64,000 nucleotides of DNA, from contig NC_081851.1 in the NCBI RefSeq assembly GCF_963259705.1, forward strand, positions 11,878,145 to 11,942,144, read 5' to 3'. Of this stretch, positions 13,011 through 24,565 are shown piece after piece. This DNA is from Myotis daubentonii (Eukaryota > Chordata > Mammalia > Chiroptera > Vespertilionidae). The number at the start of each line of letters is the position of its first letter. Position 1 is the stretch's first letter. The notes beneath the pieces are model-generated. The model was given only the letters and a program-made list of their open reading frames with translations, was not told where the DNA came from and searched no databases. A program made the translations under genes and the position numbers.

Positions 13011-14716
13011 AGATTTTCAATCCCAGCAACAGCACAATGCGTGTAACTATTAAGGAACCAGCTCTGGGCAGTCGACTTCCCCACACAAGTTTTTAGTGCA
13101 ATAGAGATGATAAACCCAAGGTACTGGATCTAGAGGCCCTATAGCCTCAGAGGCCAACCCAAAAACACCACCACCCAGATGCTGAGCCACAAACTGACTC
13201 TTAGCTAAATACAAATTAAGCTAATCTGGGAAACAAATAGGGCCTGCTTTAAAATCAGGACTGTGGTTTACAACAGGGAGGAACAGTGTATCGCAGGGAA
13301 ATTCAACAGTCTCCTGAATTCCTGACAGGACTAAGGCAAGCCAGACTGACGAGTAGAAGAACCAAAGGACCTTCACTACTGCAATTTTTTTTCTTTTTTC
13401 TTTTTTCACCTTGTAACTAAGAAACCATTTATTTTTCTTTTTTTTCCATCACCTGATTTTACCCTTTTAATTACTACATTTTTATTTTTTAACCGGTATT
13501 ATTACTGGTACCATTTTACCATTTTTTAAAGTGCCATTTTACTTTCTCTTTATTTTATTTTGGGATTAGACTTCTCTATTCTGTTTTCATCATTCCTTTA
13601 GCATCAATTTTCCCTACCTCAATTTTACCTCTATGCTAAAACCCTTTCCCTCACTTTTCTCCTTTTGTTATCCTGTTTCTCTTACCCTATTCCTGCTTTA
13701 GATTATCCCTATTCCTTCTGTTTACCTCCTGTCAAAGTTTCACCCTACTTATATATCCTATTTCCAAACCACTGCTCTAAATCCTTATACACATATCCCT
13801 TATTTTTCTTCACTATCCAAATTTTTTTTCTTTTTTTATCTTTCTGTTGTTTTGTTGTTGTTTGCTTGATTGTTGAGTATATTGTTTTTTTTGTTGTCGT
13901 TATTAGTTTTTTTGTGTGTGTCTGTGTGTGTGTGTGTGTGTGTGTTTAGGACTGGTTGTGAGGCTGTTTTTCTTTTTCTTTTTCTTTTTTTTCTGTTGGT
14001 TTTTACCCTCTCTCTACCCCCCACCCCAGTTATGTTTGTGCTTCTGTTTTCCCTTGCCTCTCTGGATATTATTGGTTGTTTCTAGTTTGCATTCATCTCC
14101 AGGGAGCTGTTGCTGGAGTTTGTTGAGATTAGTGGCAGTTCTATAGGAGTTTTCTCCTCATATACATAGCCTCTTCCCCTCTTCTACTTCATTCTCTCTT
14201 TTTGCTCTTTTTTTCCCCTCTTTTCTTTCCCACTCCATTTTCCCAATTTCATTTTTGCACTACTTTTGTTTTTCTTTCTTCCCTACTTTTCTTTTCTTCT
14301 CTTTTTTTCTCTTTTATCTTTTTCTCTCCTTTCTTCCTTGTCCCCTAATTCTCTTAATTTGGGTGGTCACCTTTATTTGGGGTTAGTAATATCGTGAATA
14401 TATTTGTGTTTAGTGCCTGGTATGTGGTGCCTTGTTTTGTTTATTTTGTGCCTTTAACTCAATGCAGCAGATCCAAGTAACAGCAGCTTCCTGAGCACCA
14501 CACCCTCTGAGGAACAGCAGCCATGCGTGAAGCCTCCCCCCACCAGCCAGAAGAGCCACCACAGCTGTGAACAACACCCACCAGAGGAACTGCTCCCAAC
14601 TGAGGAGCAGCTACTACCACAACCGCCCGTGGAGCAACCACAGCCCAAGGAGCCACTGCCCCACAGGGAGCAGCCACTGAATGACTCAATGTCTAGATAT
14701 TTTAGTGAGATCAATC
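13011..14716 (+). promoter_or_regulatory. L1 5' untranslated/promoter region
   Basis: About 1.7 kb ahead of the ORF1 start, with long T/C-rich stretches (13,385-14,350), a (TG)n run at 13,912-13,946 and a purine/CAG-rich end (14,460-14,690). Open frames across the pyrimidine tract and TG repeat are compositional. Being upstream of ORF1 it corresponds to the L1 internal promoter region; no specific factor site was identified. Confidence 0.75.
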
Positions 14717-15699
14717 ATGGGTAGACAAAGAAACCCCCAAATGAAAAAGGAAGAGGACTCTCCAGAAAAGCAGCTAAGTAATACAGAGGCATGCAACTTG
14801 ACAGAAAAAGAATTCAGAATAAGGGTCCTAGAGTGCATAAACCGGATGGAGGAAAAAAATCAACAACCTCTGCAAGAAGCTAGAAGAAACAGATGAAAAA
14901 GTCAACTACCTTTGCAAGAAGCAAGAAGAAACAGATGAAAAAATCAACAACTTAAGTAAGACCCAAGAAGAAATGAAGAGTGATATAGCTGCAATGAAAA
15001 ACTCCATTGAAAGTATCAACAGTAGACTAGGAGAATCGGAGGACCGAATTAGTGAATTAGAGGACAAGGAAGTAAAACACTCAAAATGTACTTCAATTGC
15101 AGAAAAAAATTAAAAGACAAGAGGAGAGACTAAGGGAGCTTTGGGACAACATGAAACGAAACAACATACGAATAATAGGGGTGCCGGAACAACAGAAAGA
15201 GGAACAAGGAATAGAAAACTTACTAGAAGAAATATCAGGAAACTTCCCTGAGGTGGGAAAGAAAAAAGGAACACAAGCCCAGAGATTCCCAAACAAGGTG
15301 AACCCGAAAAGACCCACACCAAGAAACATCATAATTACCATGGCAAATGTTCAGGACAAAGAGAGAATCTTACAAGCTGCAAGAGAGAGAAGGAAAGTTA
15401 CATACAAGGGATCTCCCATTAGATTATCAAATGACTTCTCAACAGAAACACATCAGGCCAGAAAAGAATGGACGGACATTTACAAAGTGATGCAAAGCAA
15501 AGGGCTGAATCCAAGAATATTCTATCCGGCAAGGCTATCATTCAAAATTGAAGGGGAAATAAGAAGCTTCACAGACAAAAAAAGACTAAGGAAGTTTATC
15601 ACCACCAACCCAGCAATGCAAGAAATGCTAAAAGGGACTGGTGTAAAAAGAAGAAATAAAAAGTTCAGAAAGAAAACAGCCACACACACAAAAAAAGAA
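14717..15699 (+). pseudogene. L1 ORF1 (RNA-binding chaperone), frameshifted
   Basis: The start ATG at 14,717 opens MGRQRNPQMKKEEDSPEK, the typical L1 ORF1 amino end. An indel in the A-run near 14,855 breaks the frame; the coiled coil continues in another frame to about 15,105, where a second A-run shift restores the next frame, giving the RRM-like core (NNIRIIGVPE, from 15,157) and carboxy-terminal domain (NDFSTETHQARKEW, YPARLSFK). L1 ORF1p forms trimers through its coiled coil and packages L1 RNA. A 42-bp, 14-residue segment (LCKKLEETDEKVNY / LCKKQEETDEKINN) is duplicated in the coiled coil. The ORF1 stop is absent: the frame runs straight into ORF2. Not functional as it stands. Confidence 0.9.
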
Positions 15700-18600
15700 A
15701 TGGCTACAAACAAGTACCTTTCAATCATAACTTTAAACGTAAACGGACTAAATGCTCCAACCAAAAGACATCGAGTGGCTGAATGGATAAAAAAACATGA
15801 TCCATACATCTGCTGTCTACAAGAAACCCACCTCATTAGAAGGGACTCACACAGACTGAAAGTGAAGGGATGGAAAAATATCTTTCAGGCAAATGGAAAG
15901 GAAAAAGAAAGCTGGGGTAGCAATACTTACATCGGACAAAATAGACCTCAAAGTGAAGGCCATAACAAGAGATAAGGCCACTTCATAATACTAAAGGGAT
16001 CAATACAACAAGAAAATATAACTCTGGTAAACATATATGCACCCAATGCAGGAGCACCCAAATTCATAAAAAAAACTCCTGGAAGATATCAAAGGAGAGA
16101 TCGACAACAATACAATCATAGTAGGGGACTTAAATACACCACTGACATCACTGGATAAGTCCTCTAGACAAACAATCAGCAAATATACAGCAATCCTAAA
16201 TGACTCACTAGATCAGATTGACTTAATAGACATCTTCAGAACAATTCACCCCAAAGCCAGGGAATATACATTCTACTCAAATGCTCATAAGACATATTCA
16301 AAAATAGACCATATATTGGAACACAAGCAAAGTATCCCCAAATTCAAGAAGATTGAAATCATAAAAAGCATCTTCGCAGACCACGATGGCATAATATTAG
16401 AAATAAACTACAATAAAAACAACCCAAAATACTCAAACACCTGGAAGCTGAATAGCATGCTATTAAATATTAATTGGGTTACCAATGAGATCAAAGAAAA
16501 AATTAAAAACATCCTGGAAACTAATGACAACGAAAACACATCAATCCAAAACCTATGGGACACAATGAAGGCAGTCCTGAGAGTGACGTTTATAGCTCTA
16601 CAGGCCTATCTCAAAAACACAAGAAAAAATGGTAGTAAATCATCTAACTCTACAACTCAAAGAATTAGAAAGAGATCAACAAGGAAACCCCAGAGTGAGC
16701 AGAAGGAAGGAGATAATAAAGATTAGAGCAGAAATAAATGACATAGAGACCAAAAAAACAATACAGAAAATCAATGAAACCAAGAGATGGTTCTTTGAAA
16801 GGATAAACAAGATTGACAAACCTCTAGCCAGACTCACCAAGAAGCAGAGAGAGAGAGGACCCAAATAAACAAAATCAGAAACGATAGAGGCGAAATAATA
16901 ACAGACCCCACAGAAATACGAATGATTGTTAGAAAATACTATGGACAGCTCTACTCCAACAAACTAGACAACCTGGAGGAAATGGACAAATTCCTAGAAA
17001 AATACAACATTCCAAAACTCAATCAGGAATAATCTAAAAACCTCAACAGGCCAATAACTATGGAAGAAATTGAAGCAGTCATCAAAAAGCTTCCATCAAA
17101 CAAAATCCCAGGACCAGACGGCTTCACAGTGGAGTTTTACCAAACATTCAAGGAAGAACTAAAACCTATCCTCAGACTACTAGAAAAAATTCAAGAGGAA
17201 GGAACACTTCCAAGCTCATTCTATGAAGCCAGCATCACCCTAATACCAAAACCAGGTAAAGACAACACAATGAAAGAGACTTACAGGCCAATATCCCTCA
17301 TGAACATAGATGCCAAAATCCTCAACAAAATCTTAGCAAATCGGATCCAGCAGTACATCAGAAAGATCATACACCATGACCAAGTAGGATTTACCCCAGG
17401 GATGCAAGGATGGTACAATATCCGCAAATCAATAAACGTGATACATCACATAAACAAATTGAAAGTAAAAAAACACATGGTCATATCAATTGATGCAGAA
17501 AAAGCATTTGACAAAATTCAACACCCAGTTTTGATAACAACTCTCAGTAAGGTGGGAGTAGAAGGATCATACCTCAACATAATAAAAGCCATATATGACA
17601 GGCCCACAGCCAGCATCATACTCAATGTACAAAAACTAACACCATTTCCCCTAAGAACAGGAACAAGACAGGGATACCCCCTCTCACCACTCCTGTTCAA
17701 CATAGTACTGGAAGTGTTAGCCATTGCAATTAGGCAAGAAGAAGAAATAAAAGGCATCCAAATTGCAAAAGAGGAAGTAAAACTGTCCTTATTTGCAGAC
17801 GACATGATATTATACATACAAAACCCTAGAGACTCCTTCAAAAAGATACTAGACTTAATACATGTATTTGGCAATGTAGCAGGATACAAAATTAACCCCA
17901 AGAAATCTGAGGCATTTCTATACACCAATAGTGAACTTTCAGAAAGAGAGATTATAAAAACAATTCCATTCACCGTCACACCAAAAAAATTAAGCTACCT
18001 AGGAATAAACTTAACTAAAGAGGTAAAACACCTGTACTCAGAAAACTACAGGATGTTGAAAAAAGATATAGAGGAAGACATAAACAGATGGAAGAACATA
18101 CCGTGTTCATGGATTGGTAGAATCAACATCATCAAAATGTCCATACTACCCAAATCAATCTATAAATTCAGTGCACTTCCCATTAAAATACCAATGGCAT
18201 ACTTCATAGATCTAGAACGAACTCTCCAAAAATTCATCTCCAAAAATTCATCTGGAATAAAAAAAGACCCTGAATAGCTGCAGCAATCCTGAAAAAAAAG
18301 TAGGTGGGATCTCAATACCAGATATCAAGTTGTATTACAAAGCCACTGTTCTCAAAACTGCCTGGTAATGGCACAAGAATAGGCATATAGATCAATGGAA
18401 TAGAATAGAGAGCCCAGAAATGGGCCCGAACCAATATGCTCAACTAATATTTGACAAAGGAGGCAAGAACATACAATGGAGCCAAGATAGACTCTTCAAT
18501 AAATGGTGTTGGGAAAATTGGACAGATATATGTAAGAAAATGAAACTAGACCACCAACTTACATGATACACAAAAATAAACTCAAAATGGATAAAGGACT

Positions 18601-20206
18601 TAAATGTACGACAGGAAACCATAAAAATTCTAGAATAATCCAAAGGCCACAAAATCTCAGACATATGCCGAAGCAATTTCTTCACTGATACAGCTCCTAG
18701 GGCACTTGAAACGAGAGAGAAAATGAACAAATGGGACTACATCAAAATAAAAAGCTTCTGCACAGCACAAGAACCCATCAACAAAACAACGAGAACACCC
18801 ACTGTGTGGGAAAATATATTTGCCAATGTCATATCTGATAAGGGCCTAATCTCCAAAATTTATAGGGAACTCATACAACTTAACAAAAGGAAGATAAACA
18901 ACCCAATCAAAAAATGGGCAAAGGACCTAAATAGACACCTTTCAAAAGAGGACATTCAGAAAGCCAAGAGACATATGAAAACACTAGGGGCCCGGTGCAC
19001 GAAATTCGTGCACTGGGTGTGTGTATGGGGGGGAGTGTCCCTCAGCCCAGCCTGCCCCCTCTCACATACTGGGAGCCCTCAGGCGTTGACCCTCATCACC
19101 CTCCAATCGCAGGATCGGCCCCTTGCCCAGGCCTGACGCCTCTGGCCTAGGCGTCCAGCCTGGGCAGCGGGGACCCGCAGTTGCAGCGGCCCCACGATCG
19201 TGGACTTCGCTTTAGGCCCAGGCAAGGGACCCCTAGCTCCTGGGACTGCCAGCTTCGACCGTGCCCAGCTCCCATTGCTGGCTCCACCCCTACTTCCTGC
19301 TATCACTGGCCAGGGCGGAAAAGGCACCTGATTCTCCGATCATGGCTGAGGGGCAGGGCAAAGGCGGCGGGGCAGGGCAAAGGCAGCCCCGGGCCGCCTT
19401 TGCCCTGCCCCCCAGCTCTTAGCTCCCCCCTGGGTTTCTGATCACTGTCAGTGGCAGGGGGCTTCTTCCTGCTTTCCCTTTCGCCTCCCTGCATTGTGCC
19501 TACGTATGCAAATTAACCGCCACCTTGTTGTCAGTTAACTGCCAATCTTAGTTGGCAGTTAACTGCCAATCTTAGTTGGCAGTTAATTTGCATATAGCCC
19601 TGATTAGCCAATGAAAAGGGTAGCTCGTACGCCAATTACCATTTTTCTCTTTTATTAGTGTTGATGCTCAAAGTCACTAATCATCTGAGAAATGCAAATC
19701 AAAACAACAGTGAGGTACCATATCACACCTGTCAGACTGGCTATCATCAACAAATCAACAAAGACAAGTGCTGGAGAGGATGTGGAGAAAAAGGAACACA
19801 TGTGCACTGCTGGTGTGAATGCAGACTGGTGCAGCCACTATGGAAGACAGTATGGAGTTTCCTCAAAAAACTGAAAATGGCACTCCCATTTATCCCTATG
19901 ATCCCACTTCTAGGAATATATCCCAAGAAACCAGAAACACCAATCAGAAAGGATATATGCACCCCTATGTTCATAGCAGCACAATTCACCATAGCTAAGA
20001 TCTGGAAACAGCCTAAGTGCCCATCAGTAGATGAATGGATTAGAAAACTGTGGTACATCTACACGATGGAATACTATGCTGCTCTAAAAAGGAAGGAACT
20101 CTTACCATTTGCAACAGCATGGATGGAACTGGAGAGTATTATGCTAAGTGAAATAAGCCAGTCAATGAAGGAAAAATACCACATGATCTCACTCATTCTT
20201 GGATAA
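15700..20206 (+). pseudogene. L1 ORF2 (endonuclease-reverse transcriptase), interrupted
   Basis: ORF2 begins MATNKYLSIITLNVNGLNAP at 15,700. The AP-like endonuclease (NVNGLN, QETHL motifs) is broken by frameshifts near 15,915 and 16,070, continuing in other frames to 16,726. From 17,060 to 18,277 an open 405-codon stretch carries the reverse transcriptase: [45 protein letters not shown] and the catalytic FADD at 17,792-17,803. Near 18,225-18,250 a short CAAAAATTCATCTC direct repeat disrupts the usual sequence. The carboxy end is split by the Helitron at 18,984-19,664 and resumes from 19,665, with the Cys/His-rich CWRGCGEK motif and the terminal MEYYAALKRKE block, stopping at 20,206. Such proteins nick target DNA and prime reverse transcription; this copy is dead. 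Confidence 0.93.
18984..19664 (-). mobile_element. HeliBat-type Helitron in L1 ORF2
   Basis: On the minus strand it starts TCAACACTAATAAAAGAG at 19,664 and ends with a GTGCACGAATTTCGTGCAC palindrome and CTAG at 18,984. Rejoining the flanks (18,983 A, 19,665 T) restores an uninterrupted L1 sequence with no base lost or duplicated, the hallmark of Helitron insertion between A and T. It is 681 bp and nonautonomous: no Rep/helicase coding. Inverted ~20-bp AACTGCCAA/TTGGCAGTT repeats lie near its 5' end (19,535-19,590). Confidence 0.93.
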
Positions 20207-20512
20207 TAGAGACCATTATAAACTTTTGAACAATAATAGATACAGAGGCAGAGCTGCCTCAAACAGATTGTCAAACTGCAGTGGGAAGGCCGGGGAGGGT
20301 TGGGGGGCAGGAGGTAGAGGGCAAGAGATCAACGAAAGGACTTGTATGCATGCATATAAGCATAACCAATGGACATAGGACACTGGGGGATAGGGGAGGC
20401 TAGGGGACTGTCTAGGGCGGGGGGGGAAATGGACACATATGTAATACCCTTTGTAATACTTTAAGCAATAAAAAATAAAATTAAATAAAAATAAATAAAA
20501 AAAAAACAAAAG
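20207..20512 (+). other. L1 3' UTR and poly(A) tail
   Basis: After the ORF2 stop comes the G-rich L1 3' UTR (runs of G at 20,281-20,330 and 20,415-20,430), AATAAA-type signals at 20,466 and 20,487, and an A-rich tail. The same 3' UTR, in reverse, is at 58,694-58,870. Confidence 0.85.
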
Positions 20513-20724
20513 TGAAAGTTAGAAACCACAACTAGAGAAATACTTGCAGTAAATACAACATGCATCTAATTGTTCAATGGACACACCAAATTTATCTAAT
20601 TGTTCTATTGACCAACAGAAAAAAATCTTAGAAAATATGCAAAGGACACTAATAAGCAATTTATTGAAAAGGAAATCCAGGAGTTCCACCACATAAAAGA
20701 AATGGAGGAAATATAAGTTGAAAT
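20513..20724 (+). mobile_element. Old L1 ORF2 fragment, left part
   Basis: Diverged L1 ORF2 3' sequence. It is split by the half-L1 insertion (20,733-23,341) and continues at 23,342 with the stretch matching the typical L1 ACCATTTTTCACCTATCAGA region. Confidence 0.6.
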
Positions 20725-20732
20725 CATGAATA
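20725..20732. repeat. Target-site duplication, left copy
   Basis: CATGAATA here and at 23,342-23,349 flank the minus-strand half-L1-like element exactly. Confidence 0.75.
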
Positions 20733-23341
20733 TTTTTCTTTTTTAAAAAATATTTATTGTTTAGGCTATTATAGATTTCCCCCATTTCCCTCCTCCCTAT
20801 TATCCCCATATACTTGGTTCTAACCCCATCCCAGGCCTTTAACACCGTATTGTCTGTGTCCATAAGTAATGTATATGTGCATGTAAGATCTTTAGCTAAT
20901 TTGTGCCCAACCACTCTCCCTGCTTCCCTCTGAGATTCATCAGCCTGTTCCATATTTCTATGCCTCTGATTCTATTTTATTCACCAGTATATTCTGTTCA
21001 TTAGATTTATTGCTCATTTATTTTGATTCATAGATTCAATTGTTGATAGATATGTACTTATTGCCATTTTCATGTTCACATTTCTTCTTCTTCTTGAATA
21101 CCCTTCAACATTTCATGTTCAGTAGTGATGAACTCCTTTAGCTTTTTCTTGTCTGTGAAGCTCTTTATCTTCCCTTCAATTCTAAATGATAGCTTTGCTG
21201 GTAGAATAATCTTGGTGGTAGGTCCTTGCTTTTCATCACTTTGAATATTTCTTGCAATCTCTTCTGGCCTGCAAAGTTTCTGTTGAGAAATCAGCTGACA
21301 GTCGTATGGGTGCTCCCTTGTAGGTAATTAGTTAATTTTCTCTTGCTGCTTCTAAGATTCTCTCTTTGTCTTTAACCCTCAGCCTTCTAATTATGATGTG
21401 TCTTGCTATGAGCCTCTTTAGGTTCCTCTTGTTTGGGACTGTCTGTGCTTCCTGGACTTGTAAGACTATTTCTTTCACCAGGTAGGGGAAATTTTCTGTC
21501 ATTATTTATTCAAATAGGTTTTCAATATCTTGCTCTCTCTCATCTCCTCCAGCATTCCCATAATGCGAATGTTGGTACGCTTGAAGTTGTCCCAGAGGCT
21601 CCTTACACTATCTTCATTTTTTTAGTTCTTTTGGCTATTTGCTCTTCTGATTGGGTGTTCTTTGCTTCCTCATATTACAGGCTGTTGATTTGATTATCAG
21701 AATTATCTACTCTACTATTGCATCCTTATAAGTTATTCTTTATTTCGGTTAGTGTATGCTTAATTTCTGACTGGTCCTTTTTCATGTCTTTGACATTCTC
21801 ACTAAGATCCTTGAAAGTCTCACTAAGTCCCTTGAAGCTCTCATAAAGATCCTTGAGTAACCTTAGAACCATTGTTTTGAATTCTGCATCCAGTAGTTTT
21901 CTTGCTTCCATTTCTTTCATGTGAGATGTTTCTTTGTCTCTGCATTTGGTTGCTTCCTTGTGTTTATTTCCATGTATTAGCTAGAACAGCTATGACTCCT
22001 GGAATTGGTAGAGTGGTCTTGTGTAATAGGTGTTCTGTAGGCCCAGTGGTTCAGTCTCCCTAGTCTGGGAACACCAGGTATACCCCTGTGCAGCTTGTGT
22101 ACACTCTCTTGTAGTTGAACCTTGATTGCTGTTGGTGTCACTGGCAGGAATTGACATCCAGACCAAATGGCTGTGAGGACAAGCCATGATTACAGTGGGA
22201 GAGCAGCTGTGCAGAAGATATCCCTATGGAACAGGACTTGCTTCAGTGGGGCTTTGGTGCTGAGTCTGCCCCTTGGGTGTGCCACTTGTGGATGTGTAGA
22301 GTTGTAATCTGGTATGGTCTGAAGCTGTCCACCAGGTGCACTGGCTCTGGGTTCTCCCAGGAGGTGCAAAGTCAGCCACTGTCTGGGACTACCCAGTAGG
22401 GACTACAGGAGGTCTGCATATGGCTGCTACTTGTATTGGGCTTGTCAAGTGCCCAGGTGAGGCCCAGCTGTGTACCAAGGCAGGCTGGTGCTAGTGCCAG
22501 ATCTTGGCTCTTTTATTGATAGGTTTGGGGCATGTTGACTCTACCTGATGCTTGTTTGAAAGATTTTAGCAAAGTCTGATGCCTGAGCTAGGACAGGCCT
22601 TTCATATGGAAAAGGTGCTGCAAACAGCTTGGATGGGGCTGCAAACTGGATGGGGCAGGATCTCAGGGAATCACGAGGGTGGAGCAAACAGTGTGAGCTA
22701 GACTGATGGAAATTCAGATATGACTATCAGTCAGCTCTGCCATGTGGGAGGTCCCAGCACAGAAACAATGACCCCTGAGAGGACCCTTGTCTTGGAGAAA
22801 TCCACCCCCTAGTTCCTGCTCAGAAGTCAGACAATCCAGTTCCTCCAGTATGTCCCTGGGCCCCCCAAAGCCACCCAACACTGGAGCTCGAGGGATGGAG
22901 TTCGAGTAAGTTCATGTGCAGGCCCTTTAAGAGGAACACCTGAGTCTACAGCTGCCCCTGGGTCACTCAGCTACAATTCCCACTGGCTTTTAAAGACTGA
23001 AGCTACAAGGACTTCTCTTCCCAGGTCTGGAACTCTGGGTTGGGGGACTGGTGTGAGGTTGGGACCCCCTTGCTCCTCATGGAAGCCTCTGCAGCTGAGA
23101 TATCCCTCTCAATTAAAAAAACAGCACACATGAGTGTCAGATCAGCCCATTCAGCACCTCTGCCCATCCTACCAGTCTCAGTGTGCTTTCTTCTTTACTT
23201 CTCTAAAGAAGGACTTCCATTCAGCCAGATTTCAGGCAATTCTGAATGATGGTTGTTTTGTATTTTAGTTGTAATTTTGATGTGGTTGTGGGGTGTGGCG
23301 AGTACTGGCGTTTACATATGTATGCTGTCATCTTGGTTCTC
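20733..23341 (-). mobile_element. ORF1-only (half-L1/HAL1-like) element, complete
   Basis: On the minus strand it starts GAGAACCAAGATGACAGC (23,341), the usual L1 5' end, runs through a ~1.4-kb 5' UTR, an ORF1 remnant (about 21,920 down to 21,050) and directly into an L1-type 3' UTR and A-tail (20,733-20,990). ORF2 is missing. The ORF1 coiled coil is open at 21,920-21,726 (ESFKGLSETFKDLSENVKD heptads). Target-site duplications CATGAATA flank it. Half-L1 elements with ORF1 but no ORF2 are known in mammals and must use L1 machinery in trans; assignment to that class is from structure. Confidence 0.85.
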
Positions 23342-23505
23342 CATGAATACCATTTTTTATCTATCAGAGGCATCGGGTAATATTTCAAGATCAGTAAAGT
23401 TAGATAATACACCAGGACTTGGAAAAGGCATTTCCATACATTGATGGTGGGAGTATGAGTCTGACTATCTTTAGAGGGCAACTAGGCAATAACTTTCATT
23501 GATTT
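23342..23505 (+). mobile_element. Old L1 ORF2 fragment, right part
   Basis: Continuation of the fragment at 20,513-20,724. It includes the second CATGAATA duplication and the region equivalent to the L1 ATGGTGGGAGTATGA/GGGCAACTAGGCAAT block. Confidence 0.6.
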
Positions 23506-23514
23506 AGAGAGAAA

Positions 23515-23973
23515 GAGAAACATAAATGTGACAAAGAGAAAATCTTACAGGCGGCAAGAGAGAGACGGAACGTCACATACAAAGGCTCTCCCATTAGATT
23601 ATCAAATGATTTCTCAACAGAAACACATCAGGCCAGAAAAGAATGGACGGAAATTTACAAAGTGATGCAAAGCAAAGGACTGAATCCAAGAATACTCTAT
23701 CCAGCAAGGCTATCATTCAAAATTGAAGAGGAAATAAGAAGCTTCACAGACAAAATAAGACTAAGGGAGTTTATCACCACCAAGCCAGCAATGCAAGAAA
23801 TGCTAAAAGGGACTGGTGTAAAAAGAAGAAATAAAAAGCTCAGAAAGAAAACAGCCACACAAAAAAAGAAATGGCTACAAACAAGTACCTTTCAATAATA
23901 ACTTTAAAGGTAAACGGACTAAATGCTCCAACCAAAAGATATCAAGTGGCTGAATGGATAAAAAAACATGACC
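23515..23973 (+). mobile_element. L1 fragment spanning ORF1 end and ORF2 start
   Basis: Very similar to 15,355-15,812 of the large L1, truncated at both ends. ORF1 stays open at 23,662-23,898 and ends about ten codons past the point where ORF2 ATG begins, so ORF1 and ORF2 overlap in different frames here, unlike the copy at 15,700. Confidence 0.88.
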
Positions 23974-24320
23974 CAGTGTATCCTTAATTGGCTCCCCAAA
24001 CACAGCCTTAACTTTCAGTAGAGTTCATCCCTCAGATGGAGTCAGGCTGACTTCTTTGTCCCACAGACATGCTAATTTTTCCAGACCTAGTAGCTTCACC
24101 AAAGAGTTTTCCTCTTCAACCCTCCAGACCTAAAATGTTTCTTTCAGGCCTTTCCTTGGACAATACAGCATGTTTGTGGGCTCAAGCCTTCAAAGCACAA
24201 TGGCATGTTTATATTTTATCTTAGCCCTGGCAATGTTTTACTTTATAACCCAAAAAACTCATTTTTCTCTTTCCTTCTCCATTTTCCTTTCAATCCCACA
24301 ATGAACGGAAAAGAGAGAAA
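23974..24320. other. No recognised feature
   Basis: AT-rich single-copy-looking sequence. I see no gene or repeat I can name. Confidence 0.5.
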
Positions 24321-24565
24321 AAAAATTAATTACATGGAGGGGGAAAAAAGAAGGAACAAATCACATAGAGGAAGGAAGCAATCACAGGGAGGGGGAGAAG
24401 GGAATGAACCAATCACAGGCAGGGGAAGAAGAGAAGGAACCAATCACATGGAGGGGGAGCAGAGAAGGAGCCAATCACATGGAGGGGGAGAAGAGAAGGA
24501 AGCCATCACATGCAGGGGAGAAGATAAGGAACCAATCACATGCAAGGAGGGAAGAGAAGAAACCA
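24321..24565. repeat. ~33-bp minisatellite with CCAATCAC in each unit
   Basis: Seven to eight imperfect copies of a purine-rich unit resembling GAACCAATCACATGGAGGGG. The unit keeps a CCAATCA core. Open frames through it are low-complexity (Glu/Gly/Lys/Arg) and follow the repeat, so I do not call a gene. Confidence 0.85.

Larger units (their letters stand above)
13011..20512 (+). mobile_element. Near full-length L1 LINE, defective
   Basis: The satellite stops at about 13,010 and an L1 follows: pyrimidine-rich 5' UTR, ORF1, ORF2 and a 3' UTR ending in a poly(A)-rich tail (20,466-20,512). Both reading frames have frameshifts, several at A-homopolymers. A Helitron occupies 18,984-19,664. I could not match target-site duplications: satellite on the left, old L1 on the right. 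The 5' end lacks the usual L1 start, so it is probably truncated or rearranged. The long open RT stretch indicates a fairly young copy. Confidence 0.93.

Noticed and set aside
13665..14146. Overlapping open frames with Cys/Val and Phe-rich runs
   Set aside because: They follow the T-rich L1 5' UTR and the (TG)n tract; compositional.
14454..14714. Gly/Ser/Cys-rich minus-strand open frame
   Set aside because: Antisense of the CAG-rich end of the L1 5' UTR; no homology.
24321..24565. CRISPR-like regular repeats
   Set aside because: Eukaryotic context; no unique spacers between units, it is a plain minisatellite. The same applies to 51,252-51,475.
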